Below are positions 27,132-35,566 of a DNA stretch of 64,000 nucleotides, piece by piece. The notes under the pieces are model-generated. The model made no database searches. It was given only the letters and a program-made list of their open reading frames with translations, and was not told the origin of the DNA. Every line of letters starts with the position of its first letter. Positions within the stretch are counted from its first letter, which is position 1. Source of the DNA: DASZIT01 sp963709665 (GTDB lineage Bacteria; Actinomycetota; Acidimicrobiia; Acidimicrobiales; RAAP-2); assembly GCA_963709665.1 (NCBI GenBank), contig CAVPWU010000002.1, positions 248,001 through 312,000 of the forward strand. Reading direction: 5' to 3'. The translations under genes and the position numbers were made by a program.

Positions 27132-27953
27132 CTACAGGTCGGAGATCCGGTGGAAGGCCTCGCCGGCCGGAAGTCCGGCCAGGGCACCGTGGGCGGCCAA
27201 CTGCCTCCCGACCCTGGCGGCGAACGCCGCCCGCTCCGGATCGTCGTCGCCGTCGGTGATGCCCATGGTCGACAGCTGCTGGCTGGCGTGGACGAGCAGC
27301 GCCGCCACCTTGACGTCGGCGAACTCCCCGGCCGGCTCCACGTGGTTCGGGAGGTCGGGCTCCCAGAGCAGCAGGTGCCCGGGGCGGTGGGGGGCGATGC
27401 CGATCTCCGGGAAGAAGTGCGGATCGCGGGCCGCCACCACCGCGCCGATGGTGAGGAAGCCGGCGTTCCGGTGGTCGGGGTGGAGTCGGTAGCGACGCCA
27501 GGGGTCGTGGGCGAGGACGACCGTCGGTCGGAGCTCCCGGATCACCCCGGCCACCTGGCGGCGTCCGTCGGCGTCGTCCACCAGCTCCCCGTCGATCCGA
27601 CGGAGGAACCGTACCCGGTCGGTGGCCGCGCCGTCCCCGGCGCCCGCCCGGCCGTCCAGGACGGCGGCGGCTGCCCGGCACTCGGCCTCCCGGGCCGCCA
27701 CCAGGGCGGCGAGGTCGGCGTCGGGGTCCCAGCTCCCCTTCGATCCATCGGTCAGCACCAGGTGGTGCACGCGGCAACCGGCCGCCGCCCAGCGGGCCAG
27801 GGTGGCCCCGCACCCAAACTCGATGTCGTCGGGATGGGCACCGATGGCCAGGGCGCGCTCGGGCACCGGGAGGGCGACGGTGGGTGGCCCCCCGGCCAGC
27901 AGGTCGCCGACCGGCAGGCCGCTGGCCCCCGGTGGCCCGGGAACGTCGGTCAC
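27132..27953 (-). CDS. LmbE-like/PIG-L family N-acetyl-sugar deacetylase
   Basis: 273 residues from GTG 27,953, overlapping the cofC stop by GTGA. The zinc motif AHPDD occurs in LAIGAHPDDIEFGCGATLAR, with the second histidine motif HPDHRNAG and LTDGSKGSWDPD, as in MshB, Mca and other LmbE-like zinc deacetylases. Substrate unknown; mycothiol-pathway or other GlcNAc-containing glycolipid or antibiotic substrates are known in the family. Coupling to cofC may be only positional. Confidence 0.85.
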   Translation of the reverse strand: MTDVPGPPGASGLPVGDLLAGGPPTVALPVPERALAIGAHPDDIEFGCGATLARWAAAGCRVHHLVLTDGSKGSWDPDADLAALVAAREAECRAAAAVLDGRAGAGDGAATDRVRFLRRIDGELVDDADGRRQVAGVIRELRPTVVLAHDPWRRYRLHPDHRNAGFLTIGAVVAARDPHFFPEIGIAPHRPGHLLLWEPDLPNHVEPAGEFADVKVAALLVHASQQLSTMGITDGDDDPERAAFAARVGRQLAAHGALAGLPAGEAFHRISDL

Positions 27954-28576
27954 GCCACCGGCCGGACCGGCGACGGTCCCACCGGGACCACGTCGCCCGG
28001 CTCGTCGATGTCCCACGCCAGGTCGGGACGGTCGAGCACGTGCACCGGCAGCCCGACCCGCTCGGCCTCGGTGCGGTGGCGGGCGAAGGAGCCGGGACCG
28101 TAGGAGAAGCGGAAGCCGGAGGCGCAGGGCACGGCGATGACGTTGGTGCCGTTGTGGAACCGGTCGGGCACCAGGGTGATCCCGGCGGCGTCCCCCACCG
28201 AGGCCAGCTCGGTGGCGCGGGGCAGGTCGGCGTGGGCCACCGTCACCTGCTCGACGCCGCCGGCCCGCAGATGGGCCACCCCGGCCTCGACGGCGCCGTT
28301 CAGGCCCCGTCCCGGCTCCCAGATGACCAGGGCACCCCGGAGGCGGGCCCACTCGGCCACCTGGCTGTCGTCGCACACCACCGCCACCGGGAGGGGGGAG
28401 GCGGCGGAGACCACATGGTCGGCCATGGCCCGGGCCAGCGCCGACCGTTCGGCGTCGCCGAGCGCCGGGTCCAGGCGCCGCTTCGCCTCGGCGAAGGCCT
28501 TCACCGGAATGAGCACCATCCGGGCGCCGAACGGCGTGGGCGTGGTGGGCGACGTTCGTCGGTCGGCGCCTGCCAC
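27950..28576 (-). CDS. cofC: 2-phospho-L-lactate guanylyltransferase CofC
   Basis: Makes the GDP/GMP-activated lactyl or PEP precursor of coenzyme F420. Seen: VLIPVKAFAEAKRRLDPALG (nucleotide site), VVCDDSQVAEWARLRGAL, DLPRATEL, and PDRFHNGTNVIAVP with GFRFSYGPGSFARHRTEAE, which is a CofC hallmark. The ATG at 28,519 gives 189 residues; I prefer GTG 28,576 (208 residues) because a TACACT box sits exactly 6 nt upstream, as at other genes here, although the extra 19 residues are unlike the family. Other cof/fbi genes are not in the window. Confidence 0.85.
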   Translation of the reverse strand: MAGADRRTSPTTPTPFGARMVLIPVKAFAEAKRRLDPALGDAERSALARAMADHVVSAASPLPVAVVCDDSQVAEWARLRGALVIWEPGRGLNGAVEAGVAHLRAGGVEQVTVAHADLPRATELASVGDAAGITLVPDRFHNGTNVIAVPCASGFRFSYGPGSFARHRTEAERVGLPVHVLDRPDLAWDIDEPGDVVPVGPSPVRPVA

Positions 28577-28582
28577 CGGCCC

Positions 28583-28588
28583 AGTGTA
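28583..28588 (-). promoter_or_regulatory. -10 box TACACT of leaderless cofC
   Basis: TACACT on the minus strand, 6 nt before GTG 28,576; back to back with the gpsA box 46 bp away. Confidence 0.5.
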
Positions 28589-28633
28589 GGGGTGTCGAGG
28601 GCGCCCACCCCCGCCGGGGCCGGGCGTTCGACC

Positions 28634-28639
28634 TAGGGT
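28634..28639 (+). promoter_or_regulatory. -10 box TAGGGT of leaderless gpsA
   Basis: TAGGGT lies 6 nt before GTG 28,646; no ribosome site. Confidence 0.5.
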
Positions 28640-28645
28640 GGGCGC

Positions 28646-29654
28646 GTGTCGGAGAGGGTGGCGGTCATCGGCGCCGGGTCGTGGGGGACCGCCGTGGCGG
28701 GACTGACCGCCGCCAACGTCCCCACCGTCCTGTGGGCACGCGACGCCGAGCTGGCGGCGGCCATCGACGGCGGGGGTGTCAATCCCCGCTACCTGCCCGA
28801 CCACCGGCTCCCCGACGCCCTGCGGTCCACCGCCTCCCTGGCCGAGGCGGTGGCCGACGCCACCCTGGTGCTGATGGCGGTGCCGTCCCACGGCTTCCGG
28901 GCGGTGGCCGGCGGGATGGCGGACGCCCTCCCCCCGGCACGCCGGTGGTGAGCCTGACCAAGGGGCTCGAGCGGGGGAGCCGGCTGCGGATGACCGAGGT
29001 GTTGGCCCAGGTGCTGCCCGGCCACGCCGACCGGGGTCCTCACCGGCCCCAACCTGGCCTCGGAGGTGGTGGCCGGTCAGCCGACGGCCGCCGTGGTGGC
29101 GCTGGCCGACGAGGCCGCCGCCGCCCGGGTGCAGTGGACGCTGATGTCCCCGACCTTCCGGGTGTACACCAGCGTGGACGTGAGGGGCTGCGAGCTGGCC
29201 GGGGCACTGAAGAACGTGCTGGCGGTGGCGGCGGGGATCTCCGACGGCCTGGGCTTCGGCGACAACACCCGTGGCCGCCCTCATCACCCGGGGCCTGGCG
29301 GAGATGGGCCGCCTCGGCGTCCGGCTGGGCGGGGACCGGATGACCTTCGCGGGTCTGGCCGGGGTGGGGGACCTGGTGGCCACCTGCACCAGTCCGCGCA
29401 GCCGGAACCGGACGGTCGGGGTGGCGCTCGGCCAGGGGCGCACCCTGGACGACATCCTGGGGAGCATGACCATGGTGGCCGAGGGGGTCAAGACGGCCAG
29501 ACCGATGGTGGAGCTGGCCGCCTCCTACGATGTGGAGGTGCCGATCGCCCACCAGGTCGCCGACCTGCTCGACGGGGTGCGGAGCCCGGCCGAGGCGATC
29601 GCCGCCCTGATGGAGCGACCGGCCAGCTCCGAGTTCCCGGGGACGCCGGGATGA
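28646..29654 (+). CDS. gpsA: Glycerol-3-phosphate dehydrogenase [NAD(P)+] GpsA (frameshifted)
   Basis: Reduces dihydroxyacetone phosphate for phospholipid synthesis. Seen: RVAVIGAGSWGTAVAGLTAA (NAD site), ADATLVLMAVPSH, VVSLTKGLERGSRLRMTE, LTGPNLASEVVAGQPTAAVV, GCELAGALKNVLAVAAGISD with the catalytic Lys, GFGDNTRAALITRGLAEMG in repaired frame, and MTFAGLAGVGDLVATCTSP. Three single-base problems: a missing C in CTCCCCCC (about 28,930), one near 29,035, and an extra G near 29,274. Each repair restores the family sequence, so these are probably assembly errors. About 335 residues, normal. The stop overlaps the cyclase start in ATGA. Confidence 0.88.
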
Positions 29655-31063
29655 GCCAGGGCTGGCCGGGGGCGGCGAGGACAACCACGGCGCCCCCACC
29701 GGCTCGGGCGTCGTCGAGTTCGACCGCCCGGACCCACGGGCCGGGTCGGACGACGAGCGGCGGGCCCAGGCCCTGGCCCGGGTGCGCTCCATGCTGCTCG
29801 ACCTCGGCGCCACCGAGGAGGAGATCACCCGGGCGGTGGCCGACGACACCGTCGACCTGCTGATGGTCGACCGCATGCTGGTGCCGGCGGAACGAGCGCA
29901 TGACCCCGCAGCGAGGTGGCCGAGCGCACCGGCATCCCCCTCGAGGTGGCCAACCGCATCTGGCGGGCCCTCGGGTTCCTGGACGTCGGCGACGACCGAC
30001 CCGGTCTTCACCGAAATGGACATCGAGGCCCTCAACCTCTTCCGGGCCATGGTGGCCATGGGGCTGTTCGACGAGGAGACGGGCCTGCACATGGCCCGGG
30101 TCATCGGCTCGTCGATGGCCCGGATCGCCGAGGCGGAGGCCGGCCCCGGCAGCACCCCGCATCATGGTGCCCTCCGGGGACAGCGTCCTCGACGCCGACC
30201 GAGTTCGCCCGCAGGCCGGCGGCCTCGCTGCCGGCCATGGCCCGCATGCTCGAGTTCGTCTGGCGTCGCCACCTCCAGGCCGCCATCCGTCGGGCCATGC
30301 TCATCCGCCGCCGCGGCGGCGACCCGGGGATCAGCCCGGTGATGGCGGTCGGCTTCGCCGACATGGTCGGCTTCACCATGCTCAGCCAGCACTCTCAGCG
30401 ACCGAGGACCTGGCCGCGGTGGTGTCCCGGTTCGAGGAGCTGGCCCACGACATCGTCACCTCCATGGGGGGCCGGGTGGTGAAGATGATCGGCGACGAGG
30501 CGATGTTCGTGGTGTCCTCGGCCGCCGACGCCGCCCGGATCGGCCTGGCGCTGGCCGAGGCCTACGCCGACGACGCCCTCCTCTCCGACGTCCGGGTGGC
30601 GCTGGCCATCGGGCCGGTCCTGCTGCAGGACGGCGACTTCTACGGTCCGGTGGTCAACCTGGCCAGCCGGCTGGTGGGGATCGCCAACCCCGGGACGCGT
30701 GCTGATGTCGGACGAGATCCACCACGCGCGCTGGCCGTCGAGGCCCCCGGGGAGTTCGCCAGCCGGGCCCTGCGGCCCCGGACGGTGAAGGACATCGGCC
30801 GGGTGCAGGTCTGGCGGCTCTCCCGTCCGAGGGCGGCCCCACCGTGCCGACCGGCGGCGGACGGTCCCCTGGGAGCGGCTGGGCGACGTCCTCCACGAGC
30901 TCGACGAGCTGCGCGAAAGGGGCGAGCGGCTGCTGCGGGCGCCGGGCGACCTGCCGCCGTCGACCGGCCCGCCGTCGATCGATCAGTCGAGCCGGAGGGT
31001 GGCGATGCCGTGGGGGCGGAGCTCGAAGCGCCCCTCGAACGGGACGAGGGGTCGGCCCCGTAG
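29651..31063 (+). CDS. Rv1264-like class III adenylate cyclase (frameshifted; end uncertain)
   Basis: The start ATG overlaps the gpsA stop. The N-terminal half (AQALARVRSMLLDLGATEEE, VDLLMVDRMLVPAE, EVAERTGIPLEVANRIWRAL, FTEMDIEALNLFRAMVAMGL) matches the autoinhibitory regulatory domain known from the pH-sensing mycobacterial cyclase Rv1264. The catalytic domain has VGFADMVGFTMLSQ with the first metal Asp, GGRVVKMIGDEAMFVV with the second, and FYGPVVNLASRLVGIANPGT. Makes cAMP. At least five frame changes (near 29,675, 29,905, 30,170, 30,395, 30,705) are probably errors. The tail LHELDELRERGERLL runs into the mannosidase end, so the stop is not fixed. Confidence 0.8.
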
Positions 31064-33668
31064 GTCGACCAGCCAGCCCGACCGGCCCTCGACGGCCACC
31101 GTGGTGGGCCGGTCGGCCGGGTTGAACACCCGCACCTCCAGGGCACCGGCCTCCCGCCGCACCGCCGAGACCTCCGCCCCGGTCACTGTCAGGGGGCTCC
31201 CCAGGCGCGGCCGGGTGCCGCCCCCGAAGGACCCGACGGTGGCCAGCGGCACCAGCACGTCGTCGGCCACCCGTAGGGGTCGGTGCCGTCGACGCAGAGG
31301 GCGTAGCGGGCCTCCACCGGGCCGAGGAGCTGCGGGCCCTCGATCGGGGTCATCGGGCCGGCGGGCAGCGGGCGGGTAGGACATCCCCAGCCGGGAGAGC
31401 ATCCCGGTGGCCCGCAGCAGGGTGAGGGCCAGGGTGTGGGCGGCCGGCCGGCCGTCCGCCGCCTCCGCCAGGTCGACCAGCTCGTACTCCAGCAGTCCCT
31501 CGTGGACCACGGTGAGGCCGCCGGCCGACACGAAGCGCCGCGAGGGGAAGGTGGGGAGGCCGAGCTCCTCCGGGCGCCCCTCGGCCGTCAGCCCCCGCTC
31601 CACCACCGCGAAGGCGCACTCCGCCCGGGAGGTGGCGGCCGGGGCGGGCAGCGGGAGGTGGACCCGCAGCCGGTGGTCCCGGGAGGGGTTCACGAAGCGG
31701 TGTGGACCCGGACGATCGCCTCGTCGGCCCGGAGCTCGACGGTGGTGACCACCTCCACCCGCCGGGACCCGACCCGGGACCGGGTGTCGCCGTCCACCCG
31801 CTCGGGCCAGGTGTAGGTGGCGGTGACCACCACGCTGGCCCGCACCGGGCCACGGTCGCCCGACCGCCAGGGTCACCGCGTCGGGCCGGTCCACCAGCGT
31901 GTCGGTGGCCGGTGGCGAGTAGTTGTAGGTGTCGCCGTGGTCGCCGCCGTCCACCAGGCGCCCGTAGCCGGGCCACCCCGTCGACGGAGAAGGTGCCGTC
32001 GGCGGCGTCGACCACCACGGTGGTCAGCCCGTTGGCCAGGGTGACCGGGACGGTCACCCGCGGTCACCCTCCACCGTCGACCGGGTGGTCGAGGGGCGCC
32101 GGGGCGAAGGCCGCCCACCCGAAGCCGGCCACCGCGGCGGGCCGGGCCAGGACCCGGCGGACCGGCGGCTGGTCGAGGGTGACCCGCACCTCGGTGTCCG
32201 GCGCGCGCCGTCAGCCGGGTGTAGAGCTCCCGCTTGACCTCCTCCAGGGCAGGTGAGGTCGGTGGGCTCGTGGCCGATGACGATGGTGACGTCGACCCCG
32301 GTCTCGTCGCTCGGCCATCGAGACGTCGGTCACGTAGGCGTCGTCGTCGATGCGGGCGCCCTGGATGAGCCCGAGCATGTCCTTGACCAGCTTGCCGTCG
32401 AGGGTGATGGTCCCGGGCAGGCCCAGCCCGTTCGGACAGCACCTGGATGTCGGGCCCGGGCTGGCCGGCCACCGGCACCACCACCTCCACCATGCCGGAG
32501 CGGGGCGCGGCGGTCGGGTTGACCACCACCGGGCCCGGGTCGGCCATGGACGGCCCCGACGGCGTCGACGGCCCGCTCGGTCAGCCCGTCGCCGATCTGG
32601 CGGGCCTCGGCGTAGCGGTGGAGGACGGCGTCGACCACCTCGTCGACCGAGCAGGCGCAGATGGAGTCGTGGGCGGCGTTGCGGACCATCCCCTTCCAGG
32701 CCACGTCCAGAAAGGCGGCCGGGCCAGGCGCCCGGCTCGCAGGTAGAGGGCGCTGAGCGGTTCGGCCAGGCGCTCCAGTGACCGCTCGGCCCGGGCCGCC
32801 GCCTGCTTGACGTCGACCCGGTTGGAGCCGACCCCCATCAGCAGGTTGGACCGGACGCCCGACCGCAGCTCGCCCGTCCAGCGTGCGCAGGCCCTCGGTG
32901 CCGCGCCCCGTCGAGGTAGTCGGGGAGCGAGGTGATCCGCGAGGTCGAAGTCGTCCTGCATCCCGTTGGCCTCGGCCACCACCCGCCCCAGCCACGGCTG
33001 GGGCGCTGGTGGTCGGTGCCGTTCATGAACAGCAGCGGCGTGTCCGCCCCGAGGAACGGCTCGAACTCCTCCACCAGTGGCGGAGCCGTCGGACCAGGGC
33101 CTTGGCGTCGTCGGGGACGGCCGCCCCGTTGCCGTACCCGGCCACCAGGTACTCGGCCCGGACCGCCGAGCCGTCCGGCGCCTCCCACGAGAAGGCGGTG
33201 GCGTCGATGGCCGACGGCACCCCCCGCCACACCACCGCGTGGTGGAAGCCGGCCTCGGACAGGAGCTGGGGCATCTGGGCCACGTGGCCGAACATGTCGG
33301 GGAGGTAGCCGACCTCCATGGCCCCGCCGAAGCCGCTGCCCGCGCCGGATGCCCAGCTGCAGGTCCCGGACGATGGTCTCCCCCGACACCAGGAACTCGT
33401 CCATCAGGATGTACCAGGGTCCCACCGTCAGCCGGCCGGCGGCGGCCAGCGCCCGGAGCCGGTCCTCGTGCTCGGGCCGGATCTCGAGGTAGTCGTCGAT
33501 CACCGCCAGCTGCCCGTCGAGCAGGAAGGTGCGGTACGAGGGGTCGCCCTCGAGCAGGTCGAGGAGGCCGTCGACCAGCTCCACCAGCCGGAGGCGGAAG
33601 GTCTGGAACGGGTCGTACCACTCCCGGTCCCAGTGGGTGTGGGGGACCACGGCGATCCGTCGGGCCAT
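30983..33668 (-). CDS. GH38-family alpha-mannosidase (heavily frameshifted)
   Basis: ATG 33,668 follows an AGGAGCGAGG site and encodes MARRIAVVPHTHWDREWYDP, the GH38 zinc-site start. Further blocks: FLLDGQLAVIDDYLEIRPEH, GPWYILMDEFLVSGETIVRD, GYLPDMFGHVAQMPQLLSEA with the nucleophile Asp, LLFMNGTDHQ, AWKGMVRNAAHDSICACSVD, and a C-terminal beta-sandwich ending FELRPHGIATLRLD. About 890 residues, as in bacterial mannosylglycerate-hydrolase-like enzymes. At least eight frame changes occur in 2.7 kb, the densest in the window. Either bad sequence or true decay; intact motif order favours bad sequence. Substrate (mannosyl glycans or mannosylglycerate) is inference. Confidence 0.8.
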
Positions 33669-33814
33669 CCTCGCTCCTCTCGTCGGTACCGGGCCGGTAC
33701 CGGGCCGGTGCACTCCCCACCGGCCCGCGCTCCTGGCATCGTAGGGCGTCGCCACCCGCCCGGTGCGGGTCGTGGCCGGGAGACGGGATCCCGGTGGGCG
33801 GACCGCCCGACTGC

Positions 33815-33820
33815 TACGTT
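33815..33820 (+). promoter_or_regulatory. Candidate -10 box TACGTT of the repeat-protein gene
   Basis: TACGTT 32 bp before GTG 33,852, leaving room for a short leader with a GGAGGTGGG ribosome site. Confidence 0.35.
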
Positions 33821-33851
33821 CTCGGCCAAATCGAGCCGCGGAGGTGGGATC

Positions 33852-35531
33852 GTGCATCAGGGTCGGGCAGGTCGGGCGGGGGCAGGATGGAGCCGACGCT
33901 GGTTGGCGGCGGCCGGCGGGGTGCTGGTGCTGGGGGCGGCGCTGCTGAGCGCGCCCGGGACGGCCTCGGCCGGGACCCCGGCGGTGGTGACGCCGAAGGC
34001 GGTGACCTTCACCGTGGGGACGACGGACTGGACCGTCCCGGCCGGGGTGTCCGCGGTGACCTTCACCGTCTCCGGTGGTCAGGGCGGTAGCGGTGGCACG
34101 TACGACGCCGACGCCGTCGGCGGGGCCGGTGGCCAGGGGGCGACGGTGACCGTGACCGCCCGGGTGGAGCCCGGCTCCACGGCGGTGGTGGTGGTGGGGG
34201 GTGCCGGTTCCTCCGGTGCCGAGGGAACGAGCTCCGGTCTCGGCGGTGTCGCCGACGGGGGCAACGCCGGCACCGACAACGAGGGCAGCAATGGCGGCGG
34301 CGGGGGCGGCTCCTCGTCGGTGCAGCTCGGATCGGCTTCCGGAGGAACCCCCCTGGCGGTGGCCGGCGGCGGGGGCGGCGGCGGCGCCGGAGGCCCGGGT
34401 GGCCCCGGCGGCCACGGTGGCTCCTCCGGGGCCGCCGGGACGGGTGGCGTCCCTGTCGCCGGCGGGGGCAGTGATGAGACCGCCGGTGGGGGGCAGCCCG
34501 GCACCGGCACCGCTCCCGGCGCCGGCGGGACGGTCACGCCGGCCGGCCCCGGGGCCGGGTCGTCAGGAGTGGGCTCCACCGGGGGTGCCGGAGGTTCCAA
34601 CGGTGACGGCGGTGCCGGTGGGGGCGGGGGATACTTCGGCGGCGGGGGTGGAGGAGCCGGGTACGAGGCCAGCGGCGCCGGTGGGGGTGGTGGCTCCGAC
34701 CTGGTGCCGGCCGGCGCCCAGGTCGCCGACGGCGTCCACGCCGGCGCCGGGGTGGTGACCGCCAGCTACGGGGCCGGTCAGGGATGTGGCTACTGGCTGG
34801 TGGCCGCCGACGGCGGCATCTTCTCCTACGGGGGCGTGCCGTTCCTGGGTTCGGCCGGGAACCTGACCCTCAACCAGCCCATCGTGGGCATGGCGGCCAC
34901 CCCCGACGGGAACGGCTACTGGCTGGTGGCCGCCGACGGCGGCATCTTCGCCTACGGCGACGCCGCCTTCTACGGCTCGTCGGGCAGCCTGACCCTCAAC
35001 CAGCCGATCGTGGGCATGGCGGCCACCCCCGACGGGAAGGGCTACTGGCTGGTGGCCGCCGACGGCGGCATCTTCACCTACGGCGACGCCGGGTTCTACG
35101 GCTCGTCGGGCAGCCTGACCCTCAACCAGCCCATCGTGGGCATGGCGGCCACCCCCGACGGGAAGGGCTACTGGCTGGTGGCCGCCGACGGCGGCATCTT
35201 CACCTACGGCGACGCCGGGTTCTACGGCTCGTCGGGCAGCCTGACCCTCAACCAGCCCATCGTGGGCATGGCGGCCACCCCCGACGGGAAGGGCTACTGG
35301 CTGGTGGCCGCCGACGGCGGCATCTTCGCCTACGGCGACGCCGCCTTCCACGGATCGACGGGCAGCCTCAACCTCAACCAGCCCATCGTGGGAATGGCGG
35401 CGACCTCCGACGGGAAGGGCTACTGGCTGGTGGCCGCCGACGGCGGCATCTTCGCCTTCGGTGACGCACCGTTCTCCGGCTCCGCCGGCAACCTGGTGCT
35501 GAACGAGCCGATCGTGGGCATGGCGATCTGA
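33852..35531 (+). CDS. Secreted glycine-rich protein with six GYWLVAADGG repeats
   Basis: 559 residues from GTG 33,852 with a GGAGGTGGGATC leader. Residues 1-41 are a Sec signal peptide (RRWLAAAGGVLVLGAALLSA, cleavage after TASA). Residues 45-90 form a small beta domain (FTVGTTDWTVPAGVSAVTFT), followed by about 210 residues that are mostly Gly/Ser/Ala/Thr with GGGGGG tracts, similar in style to glycine-rich adhesins. The C-terminus has six tandem 42-residue units (GYWLVAADGGIFAYGDAAFY ... LNQPIVGMAATPDGK). Such repeats are frequent in Acidimicrobiia exported proteins and look like beta-propeller blades. Function unknown; probably cell surface. No sortase motif or C-terminal anchor. Confidence 0.8.
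   Translation: MHQGRAGRAGAGWSRRWLAAAGGVLVLGAALLSAPGTASAGTPAVVTPKAVTFTVGTTDWTVPAGVSAVTFTVSGGQGGSGGTYDADAVGGAGGQGATVTVTARVEPGSTAVVVVGGAGSSGAEGTSSGLGGVADGGNAGTDNEGSNGGGGGGSSSVQLGSASGGTPLAVAGGGGGGGAGGPGGPGGHGGSSGAAGTGGVPVAGGGSDETAGGGQPGTGTAPGAGGTVTPAGPGAGSSGVGSTGGAGGSNGDGGAGGGGGYFGGGGGGAGYEASGAGGGGGSDLVPAGAQVADGVHAGAGVVTASYGAGQGCGYWLVAADGGIFSYGGVPFLGSAGNLTLNQPIVGMAATPDGNGYWLVAADGGIFAYGDAAFYGSSGSLTLNQPIVGMAATPDGKGYWLVAADGGIFTYGDAGFYGSSGSLTLNQPIVGMAATPDGKGYWLVAADGGIFTYGDAGFYGSSGSLTLNQPIVGMAATPDGKGYWLVAADGGIFAYGDAAFHGSTGSLNLNQPIVGMAATSDGKGYWLVAADGGIFAFGDAPFSGSAGNLVLNEPIVGMAI
34788..35531 (+). repeat. Six tandem 126-bp coding repeats
   Basis: Units begin at 34,788, 34,914, 35,040, 35,166, 35,292 and 35,418. 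Units 3 and 4 are almost identical in DNA, showing recent duplication or conversion; units 1 and 6 are the most diverged. Confidence 0.9.
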
Positions 35532-35566
35532 GCGGCCACAGCGCGGACCGTCCCGCCCCCGCCCCG

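Noticed and set aside
28519..28521. ATG 28,519 as the cofC start
   Set aside because: It fits family length, but it has no ribosome site while the upstream GTG has a perfectly placed -10 box. Kept as an alternative.
34788..35531. Regular repeats that might be a CRISPR array
   Set aside because: The unit is 126 bp with no unique spacers and is an open coding repeat.
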